This document shows, piece by piece, positions 1-7,642 of a DNA stretch of 21,507 nt. The stretch's first letter is position 1. Each line of letters starts with the position of its first letter. Location: positions 1-21,507 of the forward strand of contig JAAZJF010000008.1 of the NCBI GenBank assembly GCA_012800475.1, given 5' to 3'. Below the pieces are notes generated by a model. That model was not told the origin of the DNA, did no database searches, and was given only the letters and a program-made list of their open reading frames with translations. This DNA is from Gammaproteobacteria bacterium (lineage in GTDB: Bacteria; Pseudomonadota; Gammaproteobacteria; Pseudomonadales; Pseudomonadaceae). The position numbers and the translations under genes are program-made.

Positions 1-796
1 AACCAAACTCCAGATCAAATCCGGATGGCGTTTTCATATAAAAAGAAGTCATTTTGTCGTTCAGATGCTGACCTAAAGTGGCCGACAACGGCACACCGTG
101 GGCTTCACGGCGGTCATGCGCACGACCCACTTCGGTCATACTGTCCACTTCAACCATCATGTGCACGCATTTGCTGGGCACATCGTATTCGGCAATCGCC
201 AAACTGTGATGGCGCGCATTGCCGCAATGCATAAAGTGGATGCGCGTTGCATCAGCATCAGGAGCTGGACGGAAATTAAAGATATCGGATTTACGAAAAC
301 CCAAAACATCACGATAAAACGCAGCACATTCATCAAAGTTAGGTGCCGGCAGCACGGTGTGACCTAAACCCATGCCATCGGTCACAAAGCGCGGTACGCC
401 TTGCGGAGAGACAAATGGCTGACAGCCTGAGATATGACCCCAGCTCAACTCGTGACGGTTACCCGCTGGATCAGCCAGGCAGGCAATGGCTTGCACACCA
501 CGCGACACACACAATGCGCGATCACCTAACTCGTAGCTGACACCCTGCTCTTCAATGTGCTTGAGCATGGCGGTAAAGTCTTCCTCACTGCCCAGCTCCC
601 AACCGGAAGCCAGATACACATCAGTGGCACCCTCTTGTACTAAAATACGAAAAGGACGCTCATCCATTTTAACGCGCAGCGATCCGTCGGCTTCGGTCGT
701 CGTCATCATGCCCAACACTTCTTCAGCGTAGTGGCGCCAAGACTCAAGACTCTGAACTTGGGTGACGATATAACTCAATGATTGAACAGTGCTCAT
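1..796 (-). CDS. Extradiol ring-cleavage dioxygenase, BphC/HsaC type (3' end outside window)
   Basis: Predicted Fe(II) dioxygenase that opens a catechol ring next to the hydroxyls (meta cleavage), cytoplasmic. About 265 residues are present; the C-terminal end, perhaps 25-35 residues, lies beyond base 1. Two VOC repeats are visible, the second carrying the catalytic site. Visible residues match the BphC pattern: metal ligands His146 (GLGHTV), His212 (KCVHMMVEV) and Glu263 (TPSGFDLEFG), plus the active-site His197 in NARHHSLAI. The start ATG at 796 has a GGAGAA Shine-Dalgarno 7-8 bases upstream. The gene has its own candidate promoter (839-880) and is separated from the thiolase operon by a terminator. 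The family handles biphenyl, steroid A-ring and diterpenoid catechols; the substrate cannot be read from the sequence. A partner C-C hydrolase lies at 11111-11947. Confidence 0.93.
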   Translation of the reverse strand, partial: MSTVQSLSYIVTQVQSLESWRHYAEEVLGMMTTTEADGSLRVKMDERPFRILVQEGATDVYLASGWELGSEEDFTAMLKHIEEQGVSYELGDRALCVSRGVQAIACLADPAGNRHELSWGHISGCQPFVSPQGVPRFVTDGMGLGHTVLPAPNFDECAAFYRDVLGFRKSDIFNFRPAPDADATRIHFMHCGNARHHSLAIAEYDVPSKCVHMMVEVDSMTEVGRAHDRREAHGVPLSATLGQHLNDKMTSFYMKTPSGFDLEFG

Positions 797-838
797 TATA
801 ATTGTTCTCCTGATACACCTAATTTTAGGACTGTTTCG

Positions 839-880
839 ATTATTGCGTGAACGCCCCAATTGCTCATCGTCCATTGAGAC
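839..880 (-). promoter_or_regulatory. Candidate activator box (865-880) and -10 (839-844) for the extradiol dioxygenase gene
   Basis: Reading toward the gene, the box is GTCTCAATGGACGATG, followed after 20 nt by AATAAT and after another 42 nt by the ATG at 796. No good -35 hexamer sits 16-18 nt before the -10. The same box and spacing occur before three other transcription units in this window. An inverted repeat CCTAA-N2-TTAGG lies at 818-829 in the presumed 5' leader. Role as an activator site is inference. Confidence 0.5.
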
Positions 881-916
881 TAATGTTTTTTGACGAGCAA
901 CCACGCGGGTTTAAGG

Positions 917-952
917 CAAAAAAAAGCCGTCTGGCTTACGCGTAGACGGCTT
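917..952 (-). terminator. Rho-independent terminator of the thiolase/DUF35-MaoC operon
   Basis: A 9-bp stem, AAGCCGTCT (924-932) with AGACGGCTT (944-952), has an 11-nt loop. On the minus strand it is followed by a run of U (A tract at 918-925). It lies about 45 nt past the stop codon at 997 and separates this operon from the dioxygenase gene. Confidence 0.9.
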
Positions 953-996
953 AAAAAGGGAGTTGCATTCCGGGTGAAACCTAAGCTTTGAAACTC

Positions 997-1941
997 TTAC
1001 ATATAGAGAATAATCAAGTCATTAATGACGGCTGGACGCTCTTGTCCGACCACGTGAATATTCATCTCAAGTACCATCTGAGTACCGCTGCGTACTTTCT
1101 CAATGGACTTCACACGCGCACGCGAATGAATCAAAGAACCCGCGGGCACCGGTGATGGAAAACGCAGGCGCTGAGAGCCGTAGTTGACCATATTGGTAAA
1201 ACCTGTGATCTCAAAACCTAAATCCAACTGCAGCTTAGAGGTCAGCACTTGCACCAAAGCACCATGGGCAATCGTGCCGCCAAAAGGACCTTCTTTACGC
1301 GCACGCTCAGGATCGGTGTGAATCCAGTAATTGTCACCTGACAATTCAGCAAACTGATTGATCATCGCCTGATCCACCAACAGCTGATTACTCCAAGGGC
1401 TGAACTCCTCTGAAACCAAGGCTTGCAAGCCTGCCTCATCAGTCAACGCCACTTGACGCGCAGGTGCTGCATTGGCATCCACTACCGGTGCTTCAGGCTG
1501 CTGTGGCACTTCATCTAACTCAACTAAATCAACATTTGCTCCAGTAAAGCGCAACAACACTGTGCCGTCTTCGCTAACGCGGGCACGCACAGGTTTAACG
1601 CGCATACCGATTTCAATATCGCTTTCTTGCAAACCCACCAAAGTGGTGTTCACACGCACACCTTCATCGAGCTCCACCACAGCCAACAGCTGCGGCTCGG
1701 GACCTGCAAACTCAGGCAAAGTGGGAATACGCGCGACCGTGTAAGTGTACAAAGTACCCTCACCGCTGACTTCACGAAACTCAACTTGATCGGACAAACA
1801 ATGCGAGCAGTGACGACGTGGATAAAAGGTCCACTTGGCACATGCACTGCAATGCTGCAGCAAAATTTTGCCTGCTTTCAAGCCATCCCAAAATGGTGCG
1901 GAAATGTATGTGGCAATCGGCATTGGTTTATTGCTAGACAT
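997..1941 (-). CDS. DUF35 (OB-fold, Zn ribbon)-MaoC hydratase fusion protein
   Basis: A 314-residue two-domain protein. Residues 1-140 are a DUF35 domain: a zinc ribbon with Cys31, Cys34, Cys45, Cys48, then an OB-like stretch (GEGTLYTYTVARI). An Ala/Pro/acidic linker (about 145-175) leads to a MaoC hot-dog domain (180-314) with the hydratase motif SGDNYWIHTD, keeping Asp203 and His208, and GPFGGTIAHG at 218-227. MaoC enzymes hydrate 2-enoyl-CoA; DUF35 domains bind thiolase-fold partners. The gene starts 2 nt after the stop of the thiolase-like gene, so the products probably form a complex. In actinobacterial ChsH2 the order is MaoC then DUF35; here it is reversed. A role as hydratase plus aldolase partner in side-chain removal is inferred from that analogy. 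Confidence 0.9.
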   Translation of the reverse strand: MSSNKPMPIATYISAPFWDGLKAGKILLQHCSACAKWTFYPRRHCSHCLSDQVEFREVSGEGTLYTYTVARIPTLPEFAGPEPQLLAVVELDEGVRVNTTLVGLQESDIEIGMRVKPVRARVSEDGTVLLRFTGANVDLVELDEVPQQPEAPVVDANAAPARQVALTDEAGLQALVSEEFSPWSNQLLVDQAMINQFAELSGDNYWIHTDPERARKEGPFGGTIAHGALVQVLTSKLQLDLGFEITGFTNMVNYGSQRLRFPSPVPAGSLIHSRARVKSIEKVRSGTQMVLEMNIHVVGQERPAVINDLIILYM

Positions 1942-1943
1942 GG

Positions 1944-3155
1944 TTATGCTCCCTCAAGAATCAGTGCGCCCTGCTCACTCATGACGCCGCCGGTACCGGA
2001 CACGAACACTCGATCACAGTTCTTTAATTGTCGCTCGCCCGCTTTGCCACGAATCTGATCAAAGGCTTCAATAATTTGCGAGAAACCACCGGCTGATCCG
2101 GCCTGACCAAAGCTCAACTGACCACCATGGGTATTGACAGGGAAGTTACCTTTCCAAGTCAGATCATTCTCAAGAATAAAGCGCATACCTTCGCCCTTCG
2201 GACAGAAGCCTGCATCTTCTAAACTGAGCAACACGGTAATGGTGTAGCAGTCATAAATCTGCGCGGCATTCATATCCGACGGCTTCAAGCCCGACATTTC
2301 AAAGGCGCGACGCGCTGCTGGACCGACGGGTGTTTCTGTCATGTCTGGCGAATAGGTGGGTGATTTATAGCCTAAGCGCTCACCGAAACCTGTGATATGT
2401 GCACCACGGTTACGTGCACGTGCGGCGACTTCTTTGGAAGCTACAATCACTGCAGCACCACCGGCGACGGGCATGACAATTTCCAACACGCGCAATGGAT
2501 CAGCGACCATGCGGCTATTGAGCACATCTTCAATACTCAAAGGCTGACCATGAAAAATCGCATTGGGATTGGCTAACGCATTGGTGCGCTGATCCACAGC
2601 AATCTTCGCCATAGCGCGCTCATCGTAGCCATATTGCGCAGCATAACGCTTAGCAATCATGGCATAACCGGTGTTCTGACCTAAGTGGCCATAGGGTAAA
2701 TCAAACTCAGCTTCTGGCGCACCAAATGCAGTACTGTGACCACCAAAGCGCATCGCGCGGGCCATGGCCGCAGGATCTTCATCACGCCCAAAAGGTGCCA
2801 TACGCATCGGCAGCACACAAAGCACCGCTTGACACAACCCCATCTCAATCGCTGCAGCAGCACGCCACACCATACCTACAGGTGTGGTACCACCCAAATC
2901 CACAACTTCAGCAAAGTTGACTGCAATGCCAAGATACTCAGCCGCCATCGCCGGAACAAAGACCGAGGCCTCATGAAAATGCGGACCATTAATCACTAAA
3001 CCATCTAAGTCACTCGCTTGCAGACCCGCATCATCCAACGCTTGTCGAGCTAGATCAGCCACCTGTTCCAAGTGAAACATTTGCGGGGCTTCAGAGTATT
3101 TTTGTGGTTTGTACTGCGCAGCACCAACAATTGCTGCTTCTCCTTTCCATCCCAT
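1944..3155 (-). CDS. Thiolase-fold (SCP2/Ltp-like) protein, probable retro-aldolase
   Basis: 403 residues from ATG 3155. A longer frame starts at GTG 3164, but the AAGG Shine-Dalgarno abuts that GTG and lies 8-9 nt before the ATG, so the ATG is preferred. The fold is that of SCP2 thiolases, but the three usual catalytic positions are changed: the nucleophile-Cys region reads GGTTPVG (88-94), the GHP histidine region reads NTHGGQLSFGQAG (341-353) with Gln for His, and the C-terminal CxG reads SGTGG (from Ser386). It retains IYDCYT (300-305), around the tyrosine region proposed as catalytic in Ltp2-type steroid aldolases. With the DUF35-MaoC partner directly downstream, C-C cleavage of a hydroxyacyl-CoA by retro-aldol chemistry is more likely than thiolysis. 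Substrate unknown. Confidence 0.88.
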   Translation of the reverse strand: MGWKGEAAIVGAAQYKPQKYSEAPQMFHLEQVADLARQALDDAGLQASDLDGLVINGPHFHEASVFVPAMAAEYLGIAVNFAEVVDLGGTTPVGMVWRAAAAIEMGLCQAVLCVLPMRMAPFGRDEDPAAMARAMRFGGHSTAFGAPEAEFDLPYGHLGQNTGYAMIAKRYAAQYGYDERAMAKIAVDQRTNALANPNAIFHGQPLSIEDVLNSRMVADPLRVLEIVMPVAGGAAVIVASKEVAARARNRGAHITGFGERLGYKSPTYSPDMTETPVGPAARRAFEMSGLKPSDMNAAQIYDCYTITVLLSLEDAGFCPKGEGMRFILENDLTWKGNFPVNTHGGQLSFGQAGSAGGFSQIIEAFDQIRGKAGERQLKNCDRVFVSGTGGVMSEQGALILEGA

Positions 3156-3201
3156 GTAGAGCACCTTTTTTATAGATATTATCTGCTATCTTTGTGCATC
3201 T

Positions 3202-3243
3202 TTTTTACAAGACTGCAGACCATCACTCATCGTCCAAAAGGCC
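3202..3243 (-). promoter_or_regulatory. Candidate activator box (3228-3243) and -10 (3202-3207) for the thiolase operon
   Basis: Toward the gene the box reads GGCCTTTTGGACGATG. This is the most diverged copy: the GGACGATG core is perfect, the 5' half is weak. TAAAAA follows after exactly 20 nt as a possible -10, 46 nt before the ATG at 3155. Spacing matches the three other copies. Confidence 0.4.
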
Positions 3244-3363
3244 TAGAGTCAAACACTTGTTTAACAAAAAATCATTCTCACTGGACAACCTACACTGCAA
3301 CAGCAGCTTACTTGATTCCATACAGCCCAGTTCTGCAACTTGAGTGATCTAACCCCGGCAAAC

Positions 3364-3392
3364 AAAAAAGCCCACGCATTGGCGTGGGCTTT
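3364..3392 (-). terminator. Rho-independent terminator of the ligase-MBL-DUF1302-DUF1329 operon
   Basis: An 11-bp perfect stem, AAAGCCCACGC (3367-3377) with GCGTGGGCTTT (3382-3392), has a 4-nt loop. A U run follows on the minus strand. It lies about 30 nt past the DUF1329 stop codon. Confidence 0.93.
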
Positions 3393-3422
3393 AGGTACCG
3401 CAAGGTTAACAACTATGACAAA

Positions 3423-4799
3423 TTAGCGACCCTGAGCACGTAAACGGTCAGGTGTGTAGTCACTTTTTCTTTGATCGCCCTTGTTAATGATCGAGCTGAT
3501 ACGACGCTCGTTCGTCAAGTTATAACCCACATAGTCACCTGTGTTGAGGTCATGATAGAACGAAGCACCCGATCTCCACGCACTCATATCTGGGTGGTAG
3601 ATGGTGTTGAGGAAAGCAAATTTCCACAAGTTACCACGGGTATCGTAGTTATCCGCCATCACTGCATGCCAGGTATCCTCATCAAGGTAGAGACGACGCT
3701 TACCATAGAGGTGACGACTGCTGTCTTTCAACGTAGCTTCCAGAATCCACACGCGACGTAACTCATAACGAATGTGCTTAGGATCTGCGTGGTTCGGCGT
3801 CAGTAAATCTTTATATTTTAAGTCAGCCACTTCGGTTTTATAACCGTTAGCTGGAATAAAGACTTCTTTCTTGCCTTTGAGCTCCCAGTTGTAGCGATCT
3901 GGAGCACCATTAAACATACGATCCTCATCAATAGTAATGGTACCGTTACTACCACCAAGCGACTGATCATAACCGTAACCTGGTGCCAAGCGCACACGAC
4001 GCGTACCGGCGTTATACGACCATGCAATACGTGACGATGTCAGGTAGTTGTAGGGCTCGTGGTTCATAGACGTATTACCGCTGTCGCGTGTTGGCAACAC
4101 AACTTCAGTACGGCACATGGATGAAATACCGTCTTTTGAATGCGGCGTTACGTTGGGGTCATTGGATAAGGCTAAGCACTTACCATAGGAACGGCCATAA
4201 CCGTAAGAGCCATTTGCACCCACAGTGACGATGTCACGCGTACTTTCTTCAGTCCAATCACGGTAAGGCAATTGGTGATTCCATAACGCTTCCATCGCAG
4301 TTTTTGGAATTGGGAAAGGGTTGTGACCAATACCGTCAATACCATAACCATCATCTACAACTTTGGCTGTCAGTGCGTTTTCTTTAGCGCGCTCACAGAC
4401 AAACTCTGGGTAACGGAAATCACGGTGAGTCGGGTAGACTTCCATGCGATAGGTATCGGGGTACTTTTCAAACATCGCCTTCTGCCCTTCAGACAGTTTA
4501 TCAGCGTGTTCTTTATAGTTTGCAGCGGTCAAAACCAAGCGTGGCTTTTCATCTGCATACGGATCGATGGGGTGATCACCACTGTGCGGCTTAATATTCC
4601 AGCCCGGCACTTTACCTAAGTACTTACCGGTGTACTCAGGAATCGTACCCTCTGCGTTACCTGCCCGCTCAGCACCGACACAGGTTAATTCATTACCCAG
4701 CTTTGCGGCTTCTTCAGCACTTACCGCTGCAAAGGCTGCAGAAGGCAAAGCTAAAACAGAGGCGATTGCAAGAGCCATACTAGCGCGACGATATATCAT
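3423..4799 (-). CDS. DUF1329 periplasmic protein, copy 1
   Basis: 458 residues from ATG 4799. A TTG at 4814 would extend it, but the GGAG Shine-Dalgarno overlaps that codon and is properly spaced (about 9 nt) for ATG 4799. A signal peptide (1-24) has probable cleavage at AFA|AVS. DUF1329 proteins have a LolA/LolB-like fold and occur next to DUF1302 outer-membrane proteins; carriage of a hydrophobic ligand across the periplasm is a family-based inference. Motifs shared with copy 2 (18949-20328): LTCVGAE (38-44), SEGQ (103-106), HRDFR (125-129), and RHLYGKRR (362-369). Cys40 and Cys135 are conserved in both copies and may form a disulfide; Cys208 and Cys229 occur only here. Last gene of its operon, 83 nt after DUF1302 with a hairpin between. 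Confidence 0.9.
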   Translation of the reverse strand: MIYRRASMALAIASVLALPSAAFAAVSAEEAAKLGNELTCVGAERAGNAEGTIPEYTGKYLGKVPGWNIKPHSGDHPIDPYADEKPRLVLTAANYKEHADKLSEGQKAMFEKYPDTYRMEVYPTHRDFRYPEFVCERAKENALTAKVVDDGYGIDGIGHNPFPIPKTAMEALWNHQLPYRDWTEESTRDIVTVGANGSYGYGRSYGKCLALSNDPNVTPHSKDGISSMCRTEVVLPTRDSGNTSMNHEPYNYLTSSRIAWSYNAGTRRVRLAPGYGYDQSLGGSNGTITIDEDRMFNGAPDRYNWELKGKKEVFIPANGYKTEVADLKYKDLLTPNHADPKHIRYELRRVWILEATLKDSSRHLYGKRRLYLDEDTWHAVMADNYDTRGNLWKFAFLNTIYHPDMSAWRSGASFYHDLNTGDYVGYNLTNERRISSIINKGDQRKSDYTPDRLRAQGR

Positions 4800-4829
4800 T
4801 ATTATTATCTCCAACTCTTATTTTTTTAA

Positions 4830-4861
4830 GCCCAGTGTTTTAGTCATTTAATACACTGGGC
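4830..4861 (-). other. Intercistronic stem-loop between DUF1302 and DUF1329
   Basis: A 9-bp perfect stem, GCCCAGTGT (4830-4838) with ACACTGGGC (4853-4861), has a 14-nt loop. On the transcript it is followed by an A-rich stretch, not a U run, so it is not a standard terminator. It could protect the upstream mRNA 3' end or set the ratio of barrel to periplasmic partner (inference). Confidence 0.55.
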
Positions 4862-4882
4862 CCTGTTCGCATATATCAGGTA

Positions 4883-6496
4883 TTAGAACGAGTACTTGGC
4901 TGAGAAGCTCAACTGATCACGGTCAGTTAACTGACGATTTCTTCTAGTGCTGGCTTCGCCCATATAAGCAACATAAGTACCATTGAGTTCCAAGTTACCT
5001 AAACGCTTAAAGGTTGTACCCACTGACAAGCGGCGGTCACCTTGTCCACCACCAATTGCACCGGCCATCGGAGTCTTACCGTCAATCACATGGGAGTAGC
5101 TCACAGGCACACTCAAGTCCCAACCGGAGAAAACTCCCGGATAGCTTAAGACTGCCTGCGCAGTGAAAGCAGTTGCGCTTTTAGTCTGGTACTGACCATC
5201 GGTATCGTAGCTGTACTTGTTGTAAGACTGGCCACCCTTGACTGCAGATTCCACACTGGTTGCTGCAACGTGCACAATCTCACCCATCAAGGTTGTACCA
5301 CGCGCCCAAGGCATATCACCTAAGGTGTGCACAAAACTGGCTTGTGCCTGATAACCCTTACCACGCACGGTTTCTAAAGCATCGCCAGGACCAAGCACGT
5401 TGACAGGCGCGCCATCACGATAAGACACCTCACCTGACACTTGAGTATTACCAATACGCGTCGAAACGCTGGCACCGGTTAACTTAATGTTGTCAAAGTA
5501 GCCAATTTTATAGCTACCTGGCGCCATCACACCTGGAGCAGCTAGATAATAATCAGCGTATTCAAGACCCCATGGGTTTTTATCATGGTAATTGATATGG
5601 AAAACCGAGAATTCCCAGTCAAAATTCGGTCGAATCGTGGCGCGTACACCGTACTGCCCGCTACTTTTCGGCTTATTTTTGCCAGTATATACGCCACCCT
5701 TTGGAGCAAGTGCATCTGGTCGAGGACCAATCACGTTGTTAGTCGACAAGTAACTGCCCACTGGACTTAAGTCATTGGGTAACCACTCATACTGGTAGTA
5801 AGCGGACAAACCAAACAGCGGGTTGATATTCCAGTCTGCAGACACTTGCCCCGTAGGCAACAAAACTTCCTTGGTTTCAGTACCTGGCGTGGTGGATTTA
5901 ACGACGTCCACCGGCCCTTGCATACCGTTTACGCCTGGGTAGAACAAGCCTTCACCCCATGACACCACATGACGACCACCCTTAAGTGCTAAGTACTGAT
6001 CAGACGGCAGCTGGATATCAGTAAATACATAAGCATCGAGGAAACGGCTACGGCCACCGCTGTAATACTTGGCACCACTGCTGAACTCATCAACCTTACC
6101 GCCGTGGTTAACTGGCTTCCTGTTATCATTTGTACGGTGATAGACATCATCATAGAACGTCGTACCGCGTACCACTCCACCCCACTCACCCCAGCTGCTA
6201 TTGGTGTTGGTATAGACCAACTCACCCAGCGCACCAACACGGTGTGTGGTTAAGGAGCCACGATCAAAGTTGCGGTTACCTTCAGCGCCCAGCAATCTTT
6301 TGTCTTGTTTCTCCATCCGAACACCAAGCCCGTAACCTGTGGTCAAACTCCACTTTAAGTTCGCGCCATGATCGAATTGGATGGTTTCCCCAGCATGGGC
6401 CATCGATGCCACACCGGCTGCAACTGCAGCTACGAGAGTGGTCTTGACCAATCGATTAAGATGAAAGATAGAGCCTTTGTTCTTATTGTTACTCAT
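4883..6496 (-). CDS. DUF1302 outer-membrane beta-barrel protein, copy 1
   Basis: 537 residues from ATG 6496, which has a GGAGAG Shine-Dalgarno 5 nt upstream; a GTG 11 codons earlier lacks one. A basic N-region and hydrophobic segment end at AHA|GET (cleavage near 35). The mature part is rich in Gly, Tyr, Ser and alternating polar/hydrophobic strands, has no Cys, and ends in SAKYSF, the C-terminal Phe signature of outer-membrane barrels. A conserved stretch, GGRHVVSWGEGLF then PGTETK and LPTGQVS (roughly 175-225), is repeated in copy 2. The family is a functionally uncharacterised partner of DUF1329; transport of hydrophobic compounds is inferred from the CoA ligase and degradation genes around it. 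It follows the MBL gene by 54 nt. Confidence 0.9.
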   Translation of the reverse strand: MSNNKNKGSIFHLNRLVKTTLVAAVAAGVASMAHAGETIQFDHGANLKWSLTTGYGLGVRMEKQDKRLLGAEGNRNFDRGSLTTHRVGALGELVYTNTNSSWGEWGGVVRGTTFYDDVYHRTNDNRKPVNHGGKVDEFSSGAKYYSGGRSRFLDAYVFTDIQLPSDQYLALKGGRHVVSWGEGLFYPGVNGMQGPVDVVKSTTPGTETKEVLLPTGQVSADWNINPLFGLSAYYQYEWLPNDLSPVGSYLSTNNVIGPRPDALAPKGGVYTGKNKPKSSGQYGVRATIRPNFDWEFSVFHINYHDKNPWGLEYADYYLAAPGVMAPGSYKIGYFDNIKLTGASVSTRIGNTQVSGEVSYRDGAPVNVLGPGDALETVRGKGYQAQASFVHTLGDMPWARGTTLMGEIVHVAATSVESAVKGGQSYNKYSYDTDGQYQTKSATAFTAQAVLSYPGVFSGWDLSVPVSYSHVIDGKTPMAGAIGGGQGDRRLSVGTTFKRLGNLELNGTYVAYMGEASTRRNRQLTDRDQLSFSAKYSF

Positions 6497-6511
6497 GCTT
6501 ACTCTCCAAAT

Positions 6512-6536
6512 AAAAGATATGTTTGCCACATCTTTT
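6512..6536 (-). other. AU-rich hairpin between MBL and DUF1302 genes
   Basis: AAAAGAT (6512-6518) pairs with ATCTTTT (6530-6536), with an 11-nt loop that can form two further G-T/A-C pairs past a bulge. On the transcript the 3' arm runs into UAUUU, so it could be a weak attenuator, but the stem is AU-rich and short. Confidence 0.3.
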
Positions 6537-6550
6537 TAGTCTCTTACTGT

Positions 6551-7642
6551 TTAAATATGAGTGACCTGCACCTCTACAGAACACTCATTACTAGCCAGCA
6601 CACGCTGGTAGCGGTAACACTCCCCAATCAGTTGTCGTGTGATGCGTCCCTCTTCCAGTAGTAAATTAAGATGTGCCAAGACCTCACCATTAGCGAGCAG
6701 CACATCAAACGATGAGCGCACACGTGGAAACATAAACCGCATCAGCTCATCCGCAGTTCGTGCCTCACACATATGCTCCAGTAACCGATCCAGATGACCC
6801 TGATGGTGCTCGGTTAATTGCTCTAAGCGATGGTGCAAGCCATAAAAAGGCCGCTCATGCGCCGGCAGAACTAACACGTCATCTGAGACACAACGCAATC
6901 CTTGCAAACTGTCCAACCATTCTTTTAAAGGATTCGCGCCCGGCTCCGTCACCGTCACACAGACACTTGAGGTGATACGCGGCAAAACCTGATCACCTGA
7001 AATAAATAAGCCCGCTTGGCGGTTATACAAACATGCATGCTCAGGCGAGTGCCCTGAGGCAATCACCACTTCCCAATCGTGATGACCGATGCGCAACACC
7101 TGATTGGCTACTAAACGGTTGTAGCTTTCAGGCGCATCCTGCACATAACTGCTGTCACCCATCACGCTGAGCAAGCCCGATATATCTTCATCTGGCATAC
7201 CGCTGTGGCGATAAAACTGGCTCATTTGCCAGCCCATACCACCCTCAGTCGATGGGCTGATAAATAACGCCTGATACTCACCGCGCGTCATATATACAGG
7301 GCACTGAAAACGATCCGCCAACCAGCCTAATGAGCCGCAATGGTCATAATGAAAGTGCGTGGCGATCACGGCTTTGACTGGCGCATCCTGCATCACTTCA
7401 GTAAAGACACGCTCCCATACATCACGGGTTTGTTGCGTGCCTAAACCGGTATCGACAATAACCCAGCCATCACCATGCTCTAAAAGATACAAGTTGATGT
7501 GATCTAGACCAAAAGGTAGCGGCATACGCAGCCACACCACGCCTTCAGCGACCACCTGCCAATCGCCTCGCTCAGGTGGCGTTGTCCAAGGGAAGCTCAG
7601 CTCAAAATGCTTCTGTTCGGTCGGGGCTGGGTAATGTCTCAT
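6551..7642 (-). CDS. Metallo-beta-lactamase-fold hydrolase with C-terminal winged-helix extension (LACTB2/glyoxalase II-like)
   Basis: 363 residues. Metal-binding motif THFHYDH gives His96, His98, Asp100, His101; further ligands are His198 (SGHSPEH), Asp217 (SGDQ) and His262 (PAHERP), so the binuclear site looks intact. After about residue 265 a helical region (HHRLEQL ... LDRLLEHM ... HLNLLLEEG) resembles the winged-helix tail of LACTB2-like proteins. The ATG overlaps the TGA of the acyl-CoA synthetase gene by 4 nt (ATGA), indicating translational coupling. Position between a CoA ligase and transport proteins suggests a thioester or lactone hydrolase, for example for recycling CoA esters, but the substrate is not readable from sequence. 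Confidence 0.88.
   Translation of the reverse strand: MRHYPAPTEQKHFELSFPWTTPPERGDWQVVAEGVVWLRMPLPFGLDHINLYLLEHGDGWVIVDTGLGTQQTRDVWERVFTEVMQDAPVKAVIATHFHYDHCGSLGWLADRFQCPVYMTRGEYQALFISPSTEGGMGWQMSQFYRHSGMPDEDISGLLSVMGDSSYVQDAPESYNRLVANQVLRIGHHDWEVVIASGHSPEHACLYNRQAGLFISGDQVLPRITSSVCVTVTEPGANPLKEWLDSLQGLRCVSDDVLVLPAHERPFYGLHHRLEQLTEHHQGHLDRLLEHMCEARTADELMRFMFPRVRSSFDVLLANGEVLAHLNLLLEEGRITRQLIGECYRYQRVLASNECSVEVQVTHI

Noticed and set aside
25..540. Three plus-strand frames at the start of the window
   Set aside because: They overlap the dioxygenase gene, whose minus-strand frame has all metal ligands in place.
865..880. Reading GGACG of the box as a sigma-70 -35 element
   Set aside because: The spacer to the -10 would be about 23 nt in every copy, too long for sigma-70 promoters.
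3156..3164. GTG start at 3164 for the thiolase-like gene
   Set aside because: The AAGG ribosome site directly abuts that GTG; it is correctly placed for ATG 3155.
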